From Mycobacterium sp. (lineage in GTDB: Bacteria; Actinomycetota; Actinomycetes; Mycobacteriales; Mycobacteriaceae), in contig JAGQTV010000066.1 in the NCBI GenBank assembly GCA_020438845.1, positions 1-33,141 of the forward strand: a stretch of 33,141 nucleotides of DNA. Direction: 5' to 3'. Below the pieces are notes generated by a model. That model worked only from the letters and a program-made list of their open reading frames with translations. It was not told the DNA's origin and made no database searches. Made by a program: the position numbers and the translations under genes. Below, piece by piece: positions 24,301 through 33,015 of this stretch (the stretch's first letter is position 1; each line of letters opens with the position of its first letter).

Positions 24301-26058
24301 TCAGGACAGCGGCGTGTACTTGAACGAGTCGACCAGCATGGTCGACGGCCATGGTGTGGTTTCGTCCGGCGGACCGGGCCAGGTGCCTCCGACCGCGAGG
24401 TTCAGGATCGCGTACATCGGCTGGTTGAACACCCACACACCGTCGGCGGGCAGTGAGTCGGGGGTGAACGTCCCGAGCCTGCTGTCGTCGACGCCGATGA
24501 TGATCAGGTCGGGCGCCCGGATGACCCAGTAATCGTGGTAGTCGGTGGTGAGGTCGGGGGTGGGGCCGGCCGAACCGACGAATTCGCCGGATCCGCCGTA
24601 GTAGTCGGCCCCGTCACTGGCCTGTGGGCCGTGTAGGGCGACGTGGTAGGTGGTCCCGGTGTTGATCAGTTCCATCACATCGATCTCGCCAGCCCCCGGC
24701 CAGCCCGTGGGCCCCAACGCATCCCAGGTGTCGTGAGAATAGGTCGACCCGAGCATCCAGAAAGCGGGCCACATTCCCTGGCCTGCTGGGAACTTGATGC
24801 GCGCGGTCATGGTGCCGTACGTCATGTCCAGATGGCCCTTGGTGATCACCTCACCCGAGGTGTAGCCATCGGGCGCTTGGTGCGCCTCCAGGACGAGGTT
24901 GCCCTGCCCATCCAGACGTACGTTCTCGGTGGAGTTCGTATACGTCTGCACGCCGCTGTCGATCCACTGGCCGGTGTTGATCGTCCACAGCGAGGGGTTG
25001 GGCTGCGAACCCGCCGCTCCGTTGAAGGCGTCGGACACAGTTCCGGCGGGGTCAGCGGCGTTGGCGTTGACCGCCACCTTGACCACCTTCTTGGAGCCGC
25101 CGAACGGGTTCAGCACGTTCAAGAGGTTGATGTGGAAACCCGGCGTGTCGACCACAATGGTGAAGCTGTCGGTTCCGGTGAAATCGGCCGCCGGGATATA
25201 AGTGTAAACGCCGTAGTCGTCGATCTCGACGTAGCCGTGCTGTGGGGCTTTCTTCACGGTGTAGGTGAGCTTTTCACCCTCGGGATCGGATCCCGAGACG
25301 TAACCGAAGACCTTCCCGCTGGGCCGGACCAGCGCCTGCGTAGCCGAGGCGCTGGGCGCCTGGTTCAGGAACGTCCTCCGTAACATCAACAACGCGCCGC
25401 TGATGAAGTCGCCGATCGAATTGGCGGACCCCAAGTTCAGGAAGTTGGCCGCGGCCAACGCACTGGCCGCCGGACCCGATGCAGTGAGCGCCGCCGTTGC
25501 CGCGGCCGGCGCAGGCACTGCGGCCGAGGTCGCGCGGAAAATCTTCGGAATGACAGATGAGGCCGCGGCCAGGGCGGGCGTGGAGACTGTCGCCGGGACT
25601 TGTGGCAGCTCGACCGCGCCGGCGGCCGGCGTCGGCACGATAGATGTGGCCGTCGCGGGCACGATAGCCGTGGCAGCCGCTAGCGCGGACCGCGCCGCCG
25701 CGGGAATGCCGTCATCGACGGGCATCGCCGCAGCGGACCGTCCACCTCGCCGTTCGGCGGACCGGAGGGTTTGGCGAGCGGTCGCCATTGCACCCGGCGT
25801 GCGAGACACCGGACTTGCCGCCGGTTGGGGAACGCCCGAACCCGAGCGATTCGGCATCGAGCCCCGCGTCGCCCTGCCTCGAGTGACGGTCCGACCGGTG
25901 TCACCGGCTGCGCTACCGCCGGTCTGGGCGGAGCTGGTGCTATCGGATGGAGCCGCCGAGGCGCTGCCCGCTTGAGGACCTGCAATGGAAAGGCCCAGCG
26001 CGAATGCCGCAGCGCCCAGGGCTGCTCCGGCCCTTCCCGTTGAACTGGTCACGGACAT
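24301..26058 (-). CDS. secreted glycoside hydrolase family 16 (endo-beta-1,3-glucanase-like) with an Ig-like domain
   Basis: A 585-aa exported enzyme. A signal peptide (to about residue 36) is followed by a long Ala/Pro/Ser/Thr-rich linker, a cadherin/Big-type Ig-like module (about 238-330, with GYVSGSDPEGEKLTYTV and FTGTDSFTIVV), and a C-terminal GH16 domain (about 345-585). The active-site motif GEIDVMEL holds nucleophile Glu458, Asp460 and acid/base Glu463. Aromatic subsite motifs such as MWPAFWMLGS are present. It probably cleaves laminarin-like beta-1,3-glucans outside the cell. The ATG at 26058 is chosen for GAGG 6 nt upstream and the signal peptide; an in-frame ATG 30 bases further out overlaps a CRP-like site. 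Confidence 0.88.
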   Translation of the reverse strand: MSVTSSTGRAGAALGAAAFALGLSIAGPQAGSASAAPSDSTSSAQTGGSAAGDTGRTVTRGRATRGSMPNRSGSGVPQPAASPVSRTPGAMATARQTLRSAERRGGRSAAAMPVDDGIPAAARSALAAATAIVPATATSIVPTPAAGAVELPQVPATVSTPALAAASSVIPKIFRATSAAVPAPAAATAALTASGPAASALAAANFLNLGSANSIGDFISGALLMLRRTFLNQAPSASATQALVRPSGKVFGYVSGSDPEGEKLTYTVKKAPQHGYVEIDDYGVYTYIPAADFTGTDSFTIVVDTPGFHINLLNVLNPFGGSKKVVKVAVNANAADPAGTVSDAFNGAAGSQPNPSLWTINTGQWIDSGVQTYTNSTENVRLDGQGNLVLEAHQAPDGYTSGEVITKGHLDMTYGTMTARIKFPAGQGMWPAFWMLGSTYSHDTWDALGPTGWPGAGEIDVMELINTGTTYHVALHGPQASDGADYYGGSGEFVGSAGPTPDLTTDYHDYWVIRAPDLIIIGVDDSRLGTFTPDSLPADGVWVFNQPMYAILNLAVGGTWPGPPDETTPWPSTMLVDSFKYTPLS

Positions 26059-26073
26059 CGCCCACCTCGTCCT

Positions 26074-26089
26074 GGTGATAATAATCACA
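26074..26089 (-). promoter_or_regulatory. candidate CRP site before the GH16 gene
   Basis: On the minus strand this reads TGTGA, six bases (TTATTA), TCACC, one mismatch from the CRP consensus TGTGA-N6-TCACA that mycobacterial CRP also uses. It is 15 bp before the chosen ATG of the glucanase gene, close enough to block the promoter or to lie in the leader. Control of a sugar-polymer hydrolase by cAMP-CRP would make sense, but this is inference. Confidence 0.45.
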
Positions 26090-26224
26090 CTCTTAGCAAC
26101 CCTGGGTCCGACAGTAGCAGACGCCGCCGCAGCCCACGAACAGTGATTTCACGAATAATCAGTGAGGAGCCAGCTACCCAGGCCACATCCGGCCAGGGCG
26201 GCTGCGACCTCAGTTAGCCGACGG

Positions 26225-28516
26225 TCATGCCCGAACGCCATCGCGGGCCGCTTCCATCAGTATTCGCCGCTCCGCGGCAGCCACGATTCGGCGCGCCTTG
26301 GGCACCGCATCCGGCGTGACCGAGATGGACGTGATGCCCATCCGCACCAAGTGCTCGGCGAACTCCGGCCTGGTGGACGGGGCCTGCCCACACAGCGAGG
26401 CGGTGATCCCCAGCCGCCGTGCAGTGGTGATGATCTGGCCGATCGCGTCGAGCACGGCGCCGTCGGACTCGTCATACAGTTCGGCGCACTGGTCGGAGTC
26501 ACGGTCGACCCCCAGCATCAACTGGGTGAGGTCGTTGCTTCCGATCGATACCCCGTCGATTCCCATGCCGACGTACTCGGGCAGCCAGTGCACCACCGAC
26601 GGCACCTCGGCCATCACCCAGCGGTGCAGCCCACGCTGGCGGCCCAGCGGGCTGGCGTCCACCAGTGACAGGCACTCCTCGAGCTCCCACTTCGTGCGAA
26701 CAAACGGAATCATCATGTGCAGGTTCGGATTCCGCTCACGAACCCGGGCCAATGCGGTCAACTCGAGGGCGAAGACGTCTGGCTCCTTCACATACCGATA
26801 ACACCCGCGGTAACCGATCATCGGGTTGTGTTCCACGGGCTCGTAGGCCTCTCCGCCCTCCAGTCCCCGGAACTCGTTGCTGCGGAAGTCGGTGGTCCGA
26901 TAGATCACCGGCCGTGGCGCGAACGCGGCGGCGATCCGGCCGACGGCGGTGGCCAGCGAGTCCACCAGGGTGTCCTGCTCGCCACGAGCGATCAGATCGC
27001 GGGGATGGCGGTTGCGCAACGCGTCGGTGAGGATGAGTTCGGCCCGCAGCAAACCCACGCCGTCAACATCGAGTGCAGCGGCCTTCTCGGCGGCCTCGGG
27101 CATCGCGACGTTGACGTATATCTTGGTGGCGGTCACTTCAGAGACCGCTGAAACAGCCTGCCCAGCAACGGGTTGCGCGGTGACCACGGCGGCTCCCGAC
27201 GACTGCGGTTCGGCCCGGCCGGCCAGCACCCGGCCATGGGTGCCATCCACGGTGACCACCATGCCGTCAGTGAGATCCTTGGTTGCCGTGCGGGCGCCGA
27301 CGATGCAGGGGACGCCCAGTTCGCGAGCGACGATGGCGGCGTGGCAGGTCATGCCTCCGGTGTCGGTGACCAGTGCGGCGGCACGGCGCATGGTCGGTAG
27401 CCAGTCCGGGTTGGTCATTTGGGCAACCAGCACTTCACCGTCCTGCAGGCGGGCGCCGTCTTTGACGTTCGCCAGCACCCGCACCACACCAGAGGCGGCA
27501 CCCGGAACCGCCGGCAGTCCCTGGACGAGAACCTCGTGGGTTTCGGCGGCGGGATGTTCGGCACGTCGCAGGGTGGTGATGGGCCGGGTCTGCACGATGT
27601 AGGTCTTCCCACCGGCGATGGCCCACTCGGTGTCCTGAGGGCAACCGGCATGCTTCTCGCTGCGGATCGCGATGTTGGCGATCTCCCGCACCTCGTCGTC
27701 GTTGAGCACCTGGGCCTCGGCCTGCGCCTCATCGAGTTCGATGCGCTGATCCTTGCCATCGGGACCGCGAACGATCTCGAACGACTTCAAACCAATTCGG
27801 CGAGAGAGGATTTCGCCGTTGTCCTTGGACACCACATAGGTGTCCGGCTCCACCGACCCGGACACCACCACTTCGCCCTGACCGAAGGCACCCTCGACGA
27901 CCACCCGGTCGGTGGCGTCGGTGGTCGGGTCGGCGGTGAATGCCACTCCCGAGCGCTCCGAGGCGATCATCTGCTGCACCACCACCGCCATCGCGGGGTC
28001 GGCGCTAAATCCTCGGCTGGCCCGGTAGGCGACCACCCGAGGCCCGAACAGAGAAGCCCAGCAGTTCTGCACACCTTCGATCAGATCCTGTTCGCCTCGG
28101 ATGTTGGTGAAGGTCTCGTTCATGCCGGCGAAGGAGGCGTCGGCGCCATCTTCCCCGGTGGCCGAAGAACGCACCGCGACATAGGGATTGGAGCCCATCG
28201 CCCGGTAGGCCGTCAAAATCCGCTCACGGACTTCGTCGGCCATGCCGGCCTTGATGACCAGCGCCTTCATCTTCGCGCACATCTCCTCGAACCGCCCCGG
28301 GTCACCGGCATGCAGCATCGCCTCCCGGTGAGCGGCGTTGAGTTCGTCGGATACCCCAGCTGAACTCATGGAGATCAGGTAGCTGTCGCGCAGCACCACG
28401 AAGCCGGGCGGGACAGGCAACTGGGCCTTGACCATCTCCCCCATGTTGGCGCCCTTTCCGCCGGCCTCCTCGGCGTCGGGCATCCCCAGGTTGGCAATGT
28501 CTTCGACGTAACGCAT
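26225..28516 (-). CDS. ppsA: phosphoenolpyruvate synthase
   Basis: A 763-aa cytoplasmic enzyme that makes phosphoenolpyruvate from pyruvate, ATP and water, the first step of gluconeogenesis from pyruvate. An N-terminal ATP-grasp domain (PPDK_N, about residues 5-340, with GGKGANMGEM and VRSSATGEDG) is followed by the swivelling phosphohistidine domain (GGMTCHAAIVAREL, His392) and a C-terminal TIM-barrel PEP-binding domain (GSNDLTQLMLGVDRDS; SLCGQAPS with Cys709). The length fits the family. The ATG at 28516 is chosen because TAAGGAG, overlapping the stop of the upstream kinase-like gene, stands 6 nt before it. It probably forms an operon with that gene. Confidence 0.92.
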   Translation of the reverse strand: MRYVEDIANLGMPDAEEAGGKGANMGEMVKAQLPVPPGFVVLRDSYLISMSSAGVSDELNAAHREAMLHAGDPGRFEEMCAKMKALVIKAGMADEVRERILTAYRAMGSNPYVAVRSSATGEDGADASFAGMNETFTNIRGEQDLIEGVQNCWASLFGPRVVAYRASRGFSADPAMAVVVQQMIASERSGVAFTADPTTDATDRVVVEGAFGQGEVVVSGSVEPDTYVVSKDNGEILSRRIGLKSFEIVRGPDGKDQRIELDEAQAEAQVLNDDEVREIANIAIRSEKHAGCPQDTEWAIAGGKTYIVQTRPITTLRRAEHPAAETHEVLVQGLPAVPGAASGVVRVLANVKDGARLQDGEVLVAQMTNPDWLPTMRRAAALVTDTGGMTCHAAIVARELGVPCIVGARTATKDLTDGMVVTVDGTHGRVLAGRAEPQSSGAAVVTAQPVAGQAVSAVSEVTATKIYVNVAMPEAAEKAAALDVDGVGLLRAELILTDALRNRHPRDLIARGEQDTLVDSLATAVGRIAAAFAPRPVIYRTTDFRSNEFRGLEGGEAYEPVEHNPMIGYRGCYRYVKEPDVFALELTALARVRERNPNLHMMIPFVRTKWELEECLSLVDASPLGRQRGLHRWVMAEVPSVVHWLPEYVGMGIDGVSIGSNDLTQLMLGVDRDSDQCAELYDESDGAVLDAIGQIITTARRLGITASLCGQAPSTRPEFAEHLVRMGITSISVTPDAVPKARRIVAAAERRILMEAARDGVRA

Positions 28517-28526
28517 GGGATTCTCC

Positions 28527-30095
28527 TTAACGGGTGGGTTCATTAGGACGGCTGGTTTTCTGGGCGACGGGGTTTTGGGCGGTCAAGCAGACTTCAGTGG
28601 CTTCGGCGATGGACTCGGCCAGTTCGCGGGTGGTGTCGATCGGATGCGCGCCCGGCCAGGCGCCGGTCCCGGGATGATCGGCCAGTGCGGTCGCGATCTC
28701 CGGGGTGACCTGGGAGGAGGATTCGGTTCGGCTACGAATCCGGGTGATACTGGCGTCCAAAGCAGCGACGCAGGCCAGCTCCACCATCGTCGCGGAGGTT
28801 TCAGCCGCCAGGCGTCGGGCACGTTCGCGGTAGCCCTCGTCACGCCAGGTGCCGTCGAGAATCACCGAACGACCTTCGCGGAGTCCACCCCGCGCCTGCC
28901 GCAACACTTCGTCGTAGACAGCATCGACGTTCTCCCGACTGTAGAGCCCCTGGCCCAACACGCCGGGTTCGCCGGTCAGCTCACCGCGCCGCACCAGCTC
29001 CGCACGGACATCGTCGGTCGAAATAACTTGGGTGACAGTAGACTTCGCCAGGGACTCGGCAAGCGCACCGGCCACCGTCGTCTTCCCGGTTCCCGGACCG
29101 CCGCCGACCAGTATCAGCCGCACGGCACCCGCGCGCAGGTGGCTCAGTGCGATGTCGAGGTGGCGCTGGGCGTCGAGTGCCGACTCGGCGCGCCCCTGGG
29201 TGTACCTGACACAGTCGACCTTGGCCCTGACACCGGCCCGGTAGGCGATGTAGAAGTGCCGCAACGCCACCGGTGCGTCGTCGCCGGAGAATTGGGCGTA
29301 CCGGCTTGCGAACACCTCGGCCAGGTCCGGACGACCGAGGAACTCCAAATCCATCGCCAGGAACGCCAAGTCGTCGGCGACGTCGACGTATCGCAACCGG
29401 TCGTCGAACTCCAAGCAGTCCAGTAGCGCTGGGCCCTCGGGCATGCAGAAGATGTCGTCGGCCAAGAGGTCGGCATGGCCGTCGACGATTCGGCCCTCTG
29501 CGATCCGGCGGTCGAACAAATCCGATCGCCCGGCAATGAAACCCTCTGCGAGCCGGGCCGTTTCCGTGACGGCGGCGGGGTCCAAACCGGGGACTCGACC
29601 GCGCGCGTAGCCGGCGAGCTCGGCCAGATTCTCTTGCCAGCGAGCGGCCACCGCGTCGGCCCGGGCCTGCTCGTCGACGTCGGGCCCGCGGTGTGCGCCG
29701 GCGTGGAAGCGGGCCAGCAGCAGTGCGATGTCGGCCAGGGGCTCGTCGAGCGGTTCGCCACGGCGCACCATGGTGGCCAGCCGGCGGGCGTCGGGATGGC
29801 GGCGCATCACGATGACCGGTTCGGGCGTCTCGCCGACGAGAGTGAAGTGAGCGACGCCCAGGTAGCTGCGGGGTGCCAGCCGGCGGTTGAGTTCCACCTC
29901 GTGGGCGCAGGCCAGTTCGCGGCTGGCCGCCGAAGTGAAGTCCAGGAAGTCGGTGGCAACCGGCTTCTTGACCTTGTAGGCGCGGTCTCCGACGAGGAAT
30001 ACCAGACCCGTGTGCGTTTCAGCGATCTTGTTGGCATCGGGTTCGGGCCAGACGGAAACACCCGCAGGCGCGCCGGCGGCCGCATTGATCTCCAT
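28527..30095 (-). CDS. fused phosphotransferase-like and P-loop ATPase protein (Rv2004c-like)
   Basis: A 522-aa two-domain protein. The N-terminal half resembles aminoglycoside/choline-type kinases (VFLVGDRAYKVKKPV, MRRHPDARRLATMV, VDGHADLLADDIFC with the catalytic HxD/N-type loop, and LECLEFDD-like LLDCLEFDDRLRY). The C-terminal half is a small P-loop kinase/ATPase with Walker A GGGPGTGKTT (Lys338) and an LDGTWRDEGYRERAR segment. This is the architecture of M. tuberculosis Rv2004c, a DosR-regulon protein of unknown substrate, as I recall. The ATG at 30095 has AGGA 9 nt upstream. It diverges from the Acg-type gene, sharing a 128-bp promoter region, and is followed after 10 bp by ppsA. Confidence 0.85.
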   Translation of the reverse strand: MEINAAAGAPAGVSVWPEPDANKIAETHTGLVFLVGDRAYKVKKPVATDFLDFTSAASRELACAHEVELNRRLAPRSYLGVAHFTLVGETPEPVIVMRRHPDARRLATMVRRGEPLDEPLADIALLLARFHAGAHRGPDVDEQARADAVAARWQENLAELAGYARGRVPGLDPAAVTETARLAEGFIAGRSDLFDRRIAEGRIVDGHADLLADDIFCMPEGPALLDCLEFDDRLRYVDVADDLAFLAMDLEFLGRPDLAEVFASRYAQFSGDDAPVALRHFYIAYRAGVRAKVDCVRYTQGRAESALDAQRHLDIALSHLRAGAVRLILVGGGPGTGKTTVAGALAESLAKSTVTQVISTDDVRAELVRRGELTGEPGVLGQGLYSRENVDAVYDEVLRQARGGLREGRSVILDGTWRDEGYRERARRLAAETSATMVELACVAALDASITRIRSRTESSSQVTPEIATALADHPGTGAWPGAHPIDTTRELAESIAEATEVCLTAQNPVAQKTSRPNEPTR

Positions 30096-30133
30096 CACCC
30101 TCGATCCTGCACCCCGCACCCCCTCGCCGCCGA

Positions 30134-30147
30134 GGGTACAAAGCCCC
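30134..30147. promoter_or_regulatory. weak DosR-box-like sequence in the divergent promoter
   Basis: GGGTACAAAGCCCC keeps the GGG and CCC ends at the 14-bp spacing of the DosR core GGGACTWWAGTCCC and has one good half (AAGCCCC). The other half is poor. It lies between an Rv2004c-like and an Acg-like gene, both families found in the DosR hypoxia regulon. The call rests mostly on that context. Confidence 0.35.
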
Positions 30148-30223
30148 GATTTCCGCACGGGGCCCATTTCGGGGAAATCGCCGCCCTATCGTTGAGGCAG
30201 AAGATGCAAAGGAGGCGTGGCCG

Positions 30224-31207
30224 ATGGCCCAGTCGCGGATCAGCCCGCAGGTGCTCTCCAAGGTGGTGGAATTGGCGTGCCGCGCCCCGTCGGTGCACAA
30301 CAGCCAACCGTGGCGCTGGATCGCCGAGGATGGCCTGCTCCGGCTCTTCTTCGACCCCCACCGGGCCCCGCACGCCACCGATCCCAGCGGTCGGGAGGCG
30401 ATCATCAGCTGCGGCGCCCTGCTGGATCACCTGCGGGTGGCCGCCGCAGGCGCAGGGTGGCATACCCACGTCGCGCACTTTCCCAATCCCAACGATCTGG
30501 ACCACCTCGCCACCATCAACTTCCACCCGTCGCAAGGGGTCACAACCGAGGAGACGACCCGCGCCGATGCCATTCGTCGCCGCCGCACCGACAGGTTGCC
30601 GTTCGCGGCGCCGCTGGACTGGCCGGCGGTGGAAATGCTGCTGCAGGAGGTCGTCGACCCCCAGAAATCCGTTTTGCAGGTGGTGCCCGAGTCAGCCCGG
30701 CCCAAACTGGCCGAAGCGTCGCAACTGGCCGAGACACTGCGGCGTGAAGACCCCTACTACCACGCCGAATTGCGTTGGTGGACAGCCGCTTCCGAGTCAG
30801 CCGAGGGAATGCCCTATGAGACTCTGACGGCGACCGACGAACGCGACAGGGTCGAAGTCGCCCGCGAGTTCCCCGACGGCGGAGAATCCGGCCGACGCCC
30901 CGAAGTGGACCGGGACCGGTCGGTGATCGTGGTGTTGTCCACCCGCGGTGACAGCCGGCGCGAAGCACTGGGTTGCGGCGAGACACTTTCGGCGGTGCTT
31001 CTCGAAGCCACCATGGCCGACCTCGCCACCTGCACACTGACCCACCTGACCGAACTCGCGGCCAGCCGCGACATCATTCGTCGGCTGACCGGTGGGGACG
31101 CCGACCCGCAGTTGCTGATCCGCATCGGTCTGGTACCCGACTCCGACGAACCGCCCGTGCCGACGCATCGGCGGCCACCGGCCGAGGTACTCGAGATTCG
31201 CCGATAG
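30224..31207 (+). CDS. Acg-family nitroreductase-like FMN protein
   Basis: A 327-aa protein of the Acg group (M. tuberculosis Rv2032, Rv3127 and Rv3131), made of two fused nitroreductase-fold halves that bind FMN in one site. Signatures are LACRAPSVHNSQPWRW at the N-terminus, IRRRRTDRLPF, a central VIVVLSTRGDSRREALGCGETLSAVLLEAT and a C-terminal LLIRIGLVPDSDEPPVPTHRRP. Members are induced by hypoxia and nitric oxide. Acg itself is reported to hold flavin rather than to act as a normal reductase, so catalysis should not be assumed. AAAGGAGG (30208-30215) stands 8 nt before the ATG. It diverges from the Rv2004c-like gene. Confidence 0.9.
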   Translation: MAQSRISPQVLSKVVELACRAPSVHNSQPWRWIAEDGLLRLFFDPHRAPHATDPSGREAIISCGALLDHLRVAAAGAGWHTHVAHFPNPNDLDHLATINFHPSQGVTTEETTRADAIRRRRTDRLPFAAPLDWPAVEMLLQEVVDPQKSVLQVVPESARPKLAEASQLAETLRREDPYYHAELRWWTAASESAEGMPYETLTATDERDRVEVAREFPDGGESGRRPEVDRDRSVIVVLSTRGDSRREALGCGETLSAVLLEATMADLATCTLTHLTELAASRDIIRRLTGGDADPQLLIRIGLVPDSDEPPVPTHRRPPAEVLEIRR

Positions 31208-31232
31208 CTTTCGCAGGTCTGAGCAGCGCAGC

Positions 31233-31266
31233 TTCCCAGCCGAGCCCGACGCTCATAGGCTGGGAA
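31233..31266 (+). repeat. perfect 9-bp inverted repeat at the P450 start
   Basis: TTCCCAGCC (31233-31241) and GGCTGGGAA (31258-31266) are perfect arms with 16 bp between. The right arm ends 2 nt before the P450 ATG, and its GGGAA is the only ribosome-site-like sequence there. It could be an operator, or an RNA hairpin that hides the start in transcripts reading through from the upstream gene. Confidence 0.55.
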
Positions 31267-31268
31267 CG

Positions 31269-32618
31269 ATGAGCCCCACCTCGTCATCCGTGCTGCCACC
31301 CGGACCCCCGCTGCCCAGGTCGGTCCAGGCCTGGATGATGCTGCGCCATACTTCGCGGTTCGTCGCCGCATGCCGACGTCGCTACGGCAAGGTATTCACC
31401 CTGCGCGTGGCGTCGATGGGCACGATGGTGTACCTGGCCGATCCCGCCGACATCAAGACGGTGTTCGCCGGCGATCCGAAGGTTTTCCATGCCGGCGAGG
31501 CGAACGCGATGTTGCGCGGGCTGCTCGGTGAGACCTCGGTGCTGGTCGTCGACGAAGACGTCCATCGCGACCGACGCCGTCTCATGATGGGGCCCTTCCA
31601 CCGGGACGCGGTAGCGCACCAAGCCACCGTCATGGCGGAGATCGCCGCAGCGAACGTCGCCGCCTGGCCGGTAGGTACGACCTTCCCGGTGGCACCGGAA
31701 ATGAACGCGATCACCCTGGAGGTGATTCTTCGAACGGTCCTCGGCACCAGCGATCCGGCCCGGTTAGCCGCGCTGCGGGCGGTGCTGCCGAAGCTTCTCG
31801 ACGTGGGTACGTGGGACACGCTCGCCATCGCGAAACCCGCACTGCAGCAAAGTTGGCCGTGGCAGGGACTGCGGCGGCGCATCGCCGAGGCCGACCGGTT
31901 GCTGTACGCCGAGATCGCCGACCACCGTGCCGATCCGGACCTGGCGACCCGTACCGACGTGCTGGCCATGCTGATCCGGGCCGCCGACGAGGATGGCCGC
32001 TCGATGACCGACGTGGAACTGCGCGATCAACTGATGACGTTGCTGGCCGCCGGACACGACACCACCGCAACGGCACTGGCATGGGCGCTGGAGCGGCTGA
32101 CCCGTAACCCGGCCGTTCTGGACAAGGCGGTACGGGCGGCGCAGGCCAGCGCGGCCGGAGACCCAGCCGGTGACGAGTACCTGGACGCGGTGGCCAAGGA
32201 GACGCTGCGGATTCGGCCGGTGGTGCCCGATGTGGGCCGGGTGCTGAAGGAGCCCGTGGAGCTGGCCGGATACCGGCTGCCGGCCGGGGTGATGGTGGTA
32301 CCCGGAATCCTGCTGGTGCATGCCGACGCCGAGGTGTACCCGGAGCCCGACCGGTTCGATCCGGACCGGATGGTCGGCGCGACCCTGAGCCCCACCACCT
32401 GGTTTCCGTTCGGGGGCGGCAACCGTCGCTGCCTGGGCGCGAACTTCGCAATGGTGGAGATGCGGGTGGTGCTGCGGGAGATCCTGCACCGCGTCGAGTT
32501 GGATACCACCCATGCAGCCGCCGAATCCCAGCGGCTCAAGCACGTGACACTGGTGCCGCAGCGCGGCACACGCATCCGGGTTCGGGCGATCAGGGACGTC
32601 CCGGCAATGTCTGCTTAG
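31269..32618 (+). CDS. cytochrome P450
   Basis: A 449-aa haem-thiolate monooxygenase that would insert one oxygen atom into an organic substrate, using electrons from a ferredoxin system not seen nearby. The haem-binding loop FPFGGGNRRCLGANFA holds Cys388, the I-helix oxygen-activation motif is AAGHDTTATA (about 260-269), and the K-helix ExxR reads ETLR (311-314). The N-terminal PPGPPLPRSVQAW and overall style resemble the mycobacterial CYP135/CYP138 group, a family-level guess only. There is no membrane anchor. It lies 61 bp downstream of the Acg-like gene. Its stop overlaps the stop of the convergent EAL remnant by 2 nt. Confidence 0.92.
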   Translation: MSPTSSSVLPPGPPLPRSVQAWMMLRHTSRFVAACRRRYGKVFTLRVASMGTMVYLADPADIKTVFAGDPKVFHAGEANAMLRGLLGETSVLVVDEDVHRDRRRLMMGPFHRDAVAHQATVMAEIAAANVAAWPVGTTFPVAPEMNAITLEVILRTVLGTSDPARLAALRAVLPKLLDVGTWDTLAIAKPALQQSWPWQGLRRRIAEADRLLYAEIADHRADPDLATRTDVLAMLIRAADEDGRSMTDVELRDQLMTLLAAGHDTTATALAWALERLTRNPAVLDKAVRAAQASAAGDPAGDEYLDAVAKETLRIRPVVPDVGRVLKEPVELAGYRLPAGVMVVPGILLVHADAEVYPEPDRFDPDRMVGATLSPTTWFPFGGGNRRCLGANFAMVEMRVVLREILHRVELDTTHAAAESQRLKHVTLVPQRGTRIRVRAIRDVPAMSA

Positions 32619-33015
32619 CTTCCGACGGTCTCATCGGCGGCGGCGGAATTTTCGGTCCCGCCCGGACCGGCTGGGCACAGACTGGACCCGGGGATCGGCG
32701 CTCCCAGCAGAAACCCCTGTGCGAAGTCGAATCCCAACTCCTGCACGACTTTCAATTGGCGCTCGGATTCGATGCCCTCGGCCAGAACGTCAGTGCCCAT
32801 GGCGTGCGTGAGTTGTCTTATCCCGCTGAGGAAATGCTCCGTGTTGTCGGCTTGCTCCGATTCTTCGGCGAGGGTTGCGATCAAGCTGCGATCAATCTTG
32901 ACGATGTCGATCGGCAGGGTTCGCAGATTGTTCAGCCCGGCATAGCCTGCGCCGAAGTCGTCCAGCGCGATCTGGATTCCCGCGCGACGCAGATCAGCCA
33001 ACGCTTTCATGATTT
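32615..33015 (-). pseudogene. EAL-domain c-di-GMP phosphodiesterase, 3' part only, cut by the IS
   Basis: About 134 codons remain of a gene for an EAL phosphodiesterase, which would cleave c-di-GMP to pGpG. The remnant reads KALADLRRAGIQIALDDFG, then KIDRSLIATL, VLAEGIES and FAQGFLLGAPIP, the second half of an EAL domain, with DDFGAGY and the loop Glu of AEGIE intact. The first half, including the EAL signature itself and any sensor domains, is missing. Upstream of ATG 33010 the frame meets a TAG (33020-33022) inside sequence belonging to the insertion element starting at about 33016. The leftover ATG frame could still be expressed but cannot be a full enzyme. Its stop is TAA. Confidence 0.85.

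Noticed and set aside
30159-30174. Second DosR-box candidate (GGGGCCC ... CGGGG)
   Set aside because: The right half has GGG where CCC is required, so it does not fit the DosR palindrome in either direction.
168-33015. Whole window as a composite transposon
   Set aside because: Most content is a conserved chromosomal block with an essential fas gene. Only the inner IS ends are visible, so mobility as a unit cannot be supported; ending of a contig in repeats is the simpler reading.
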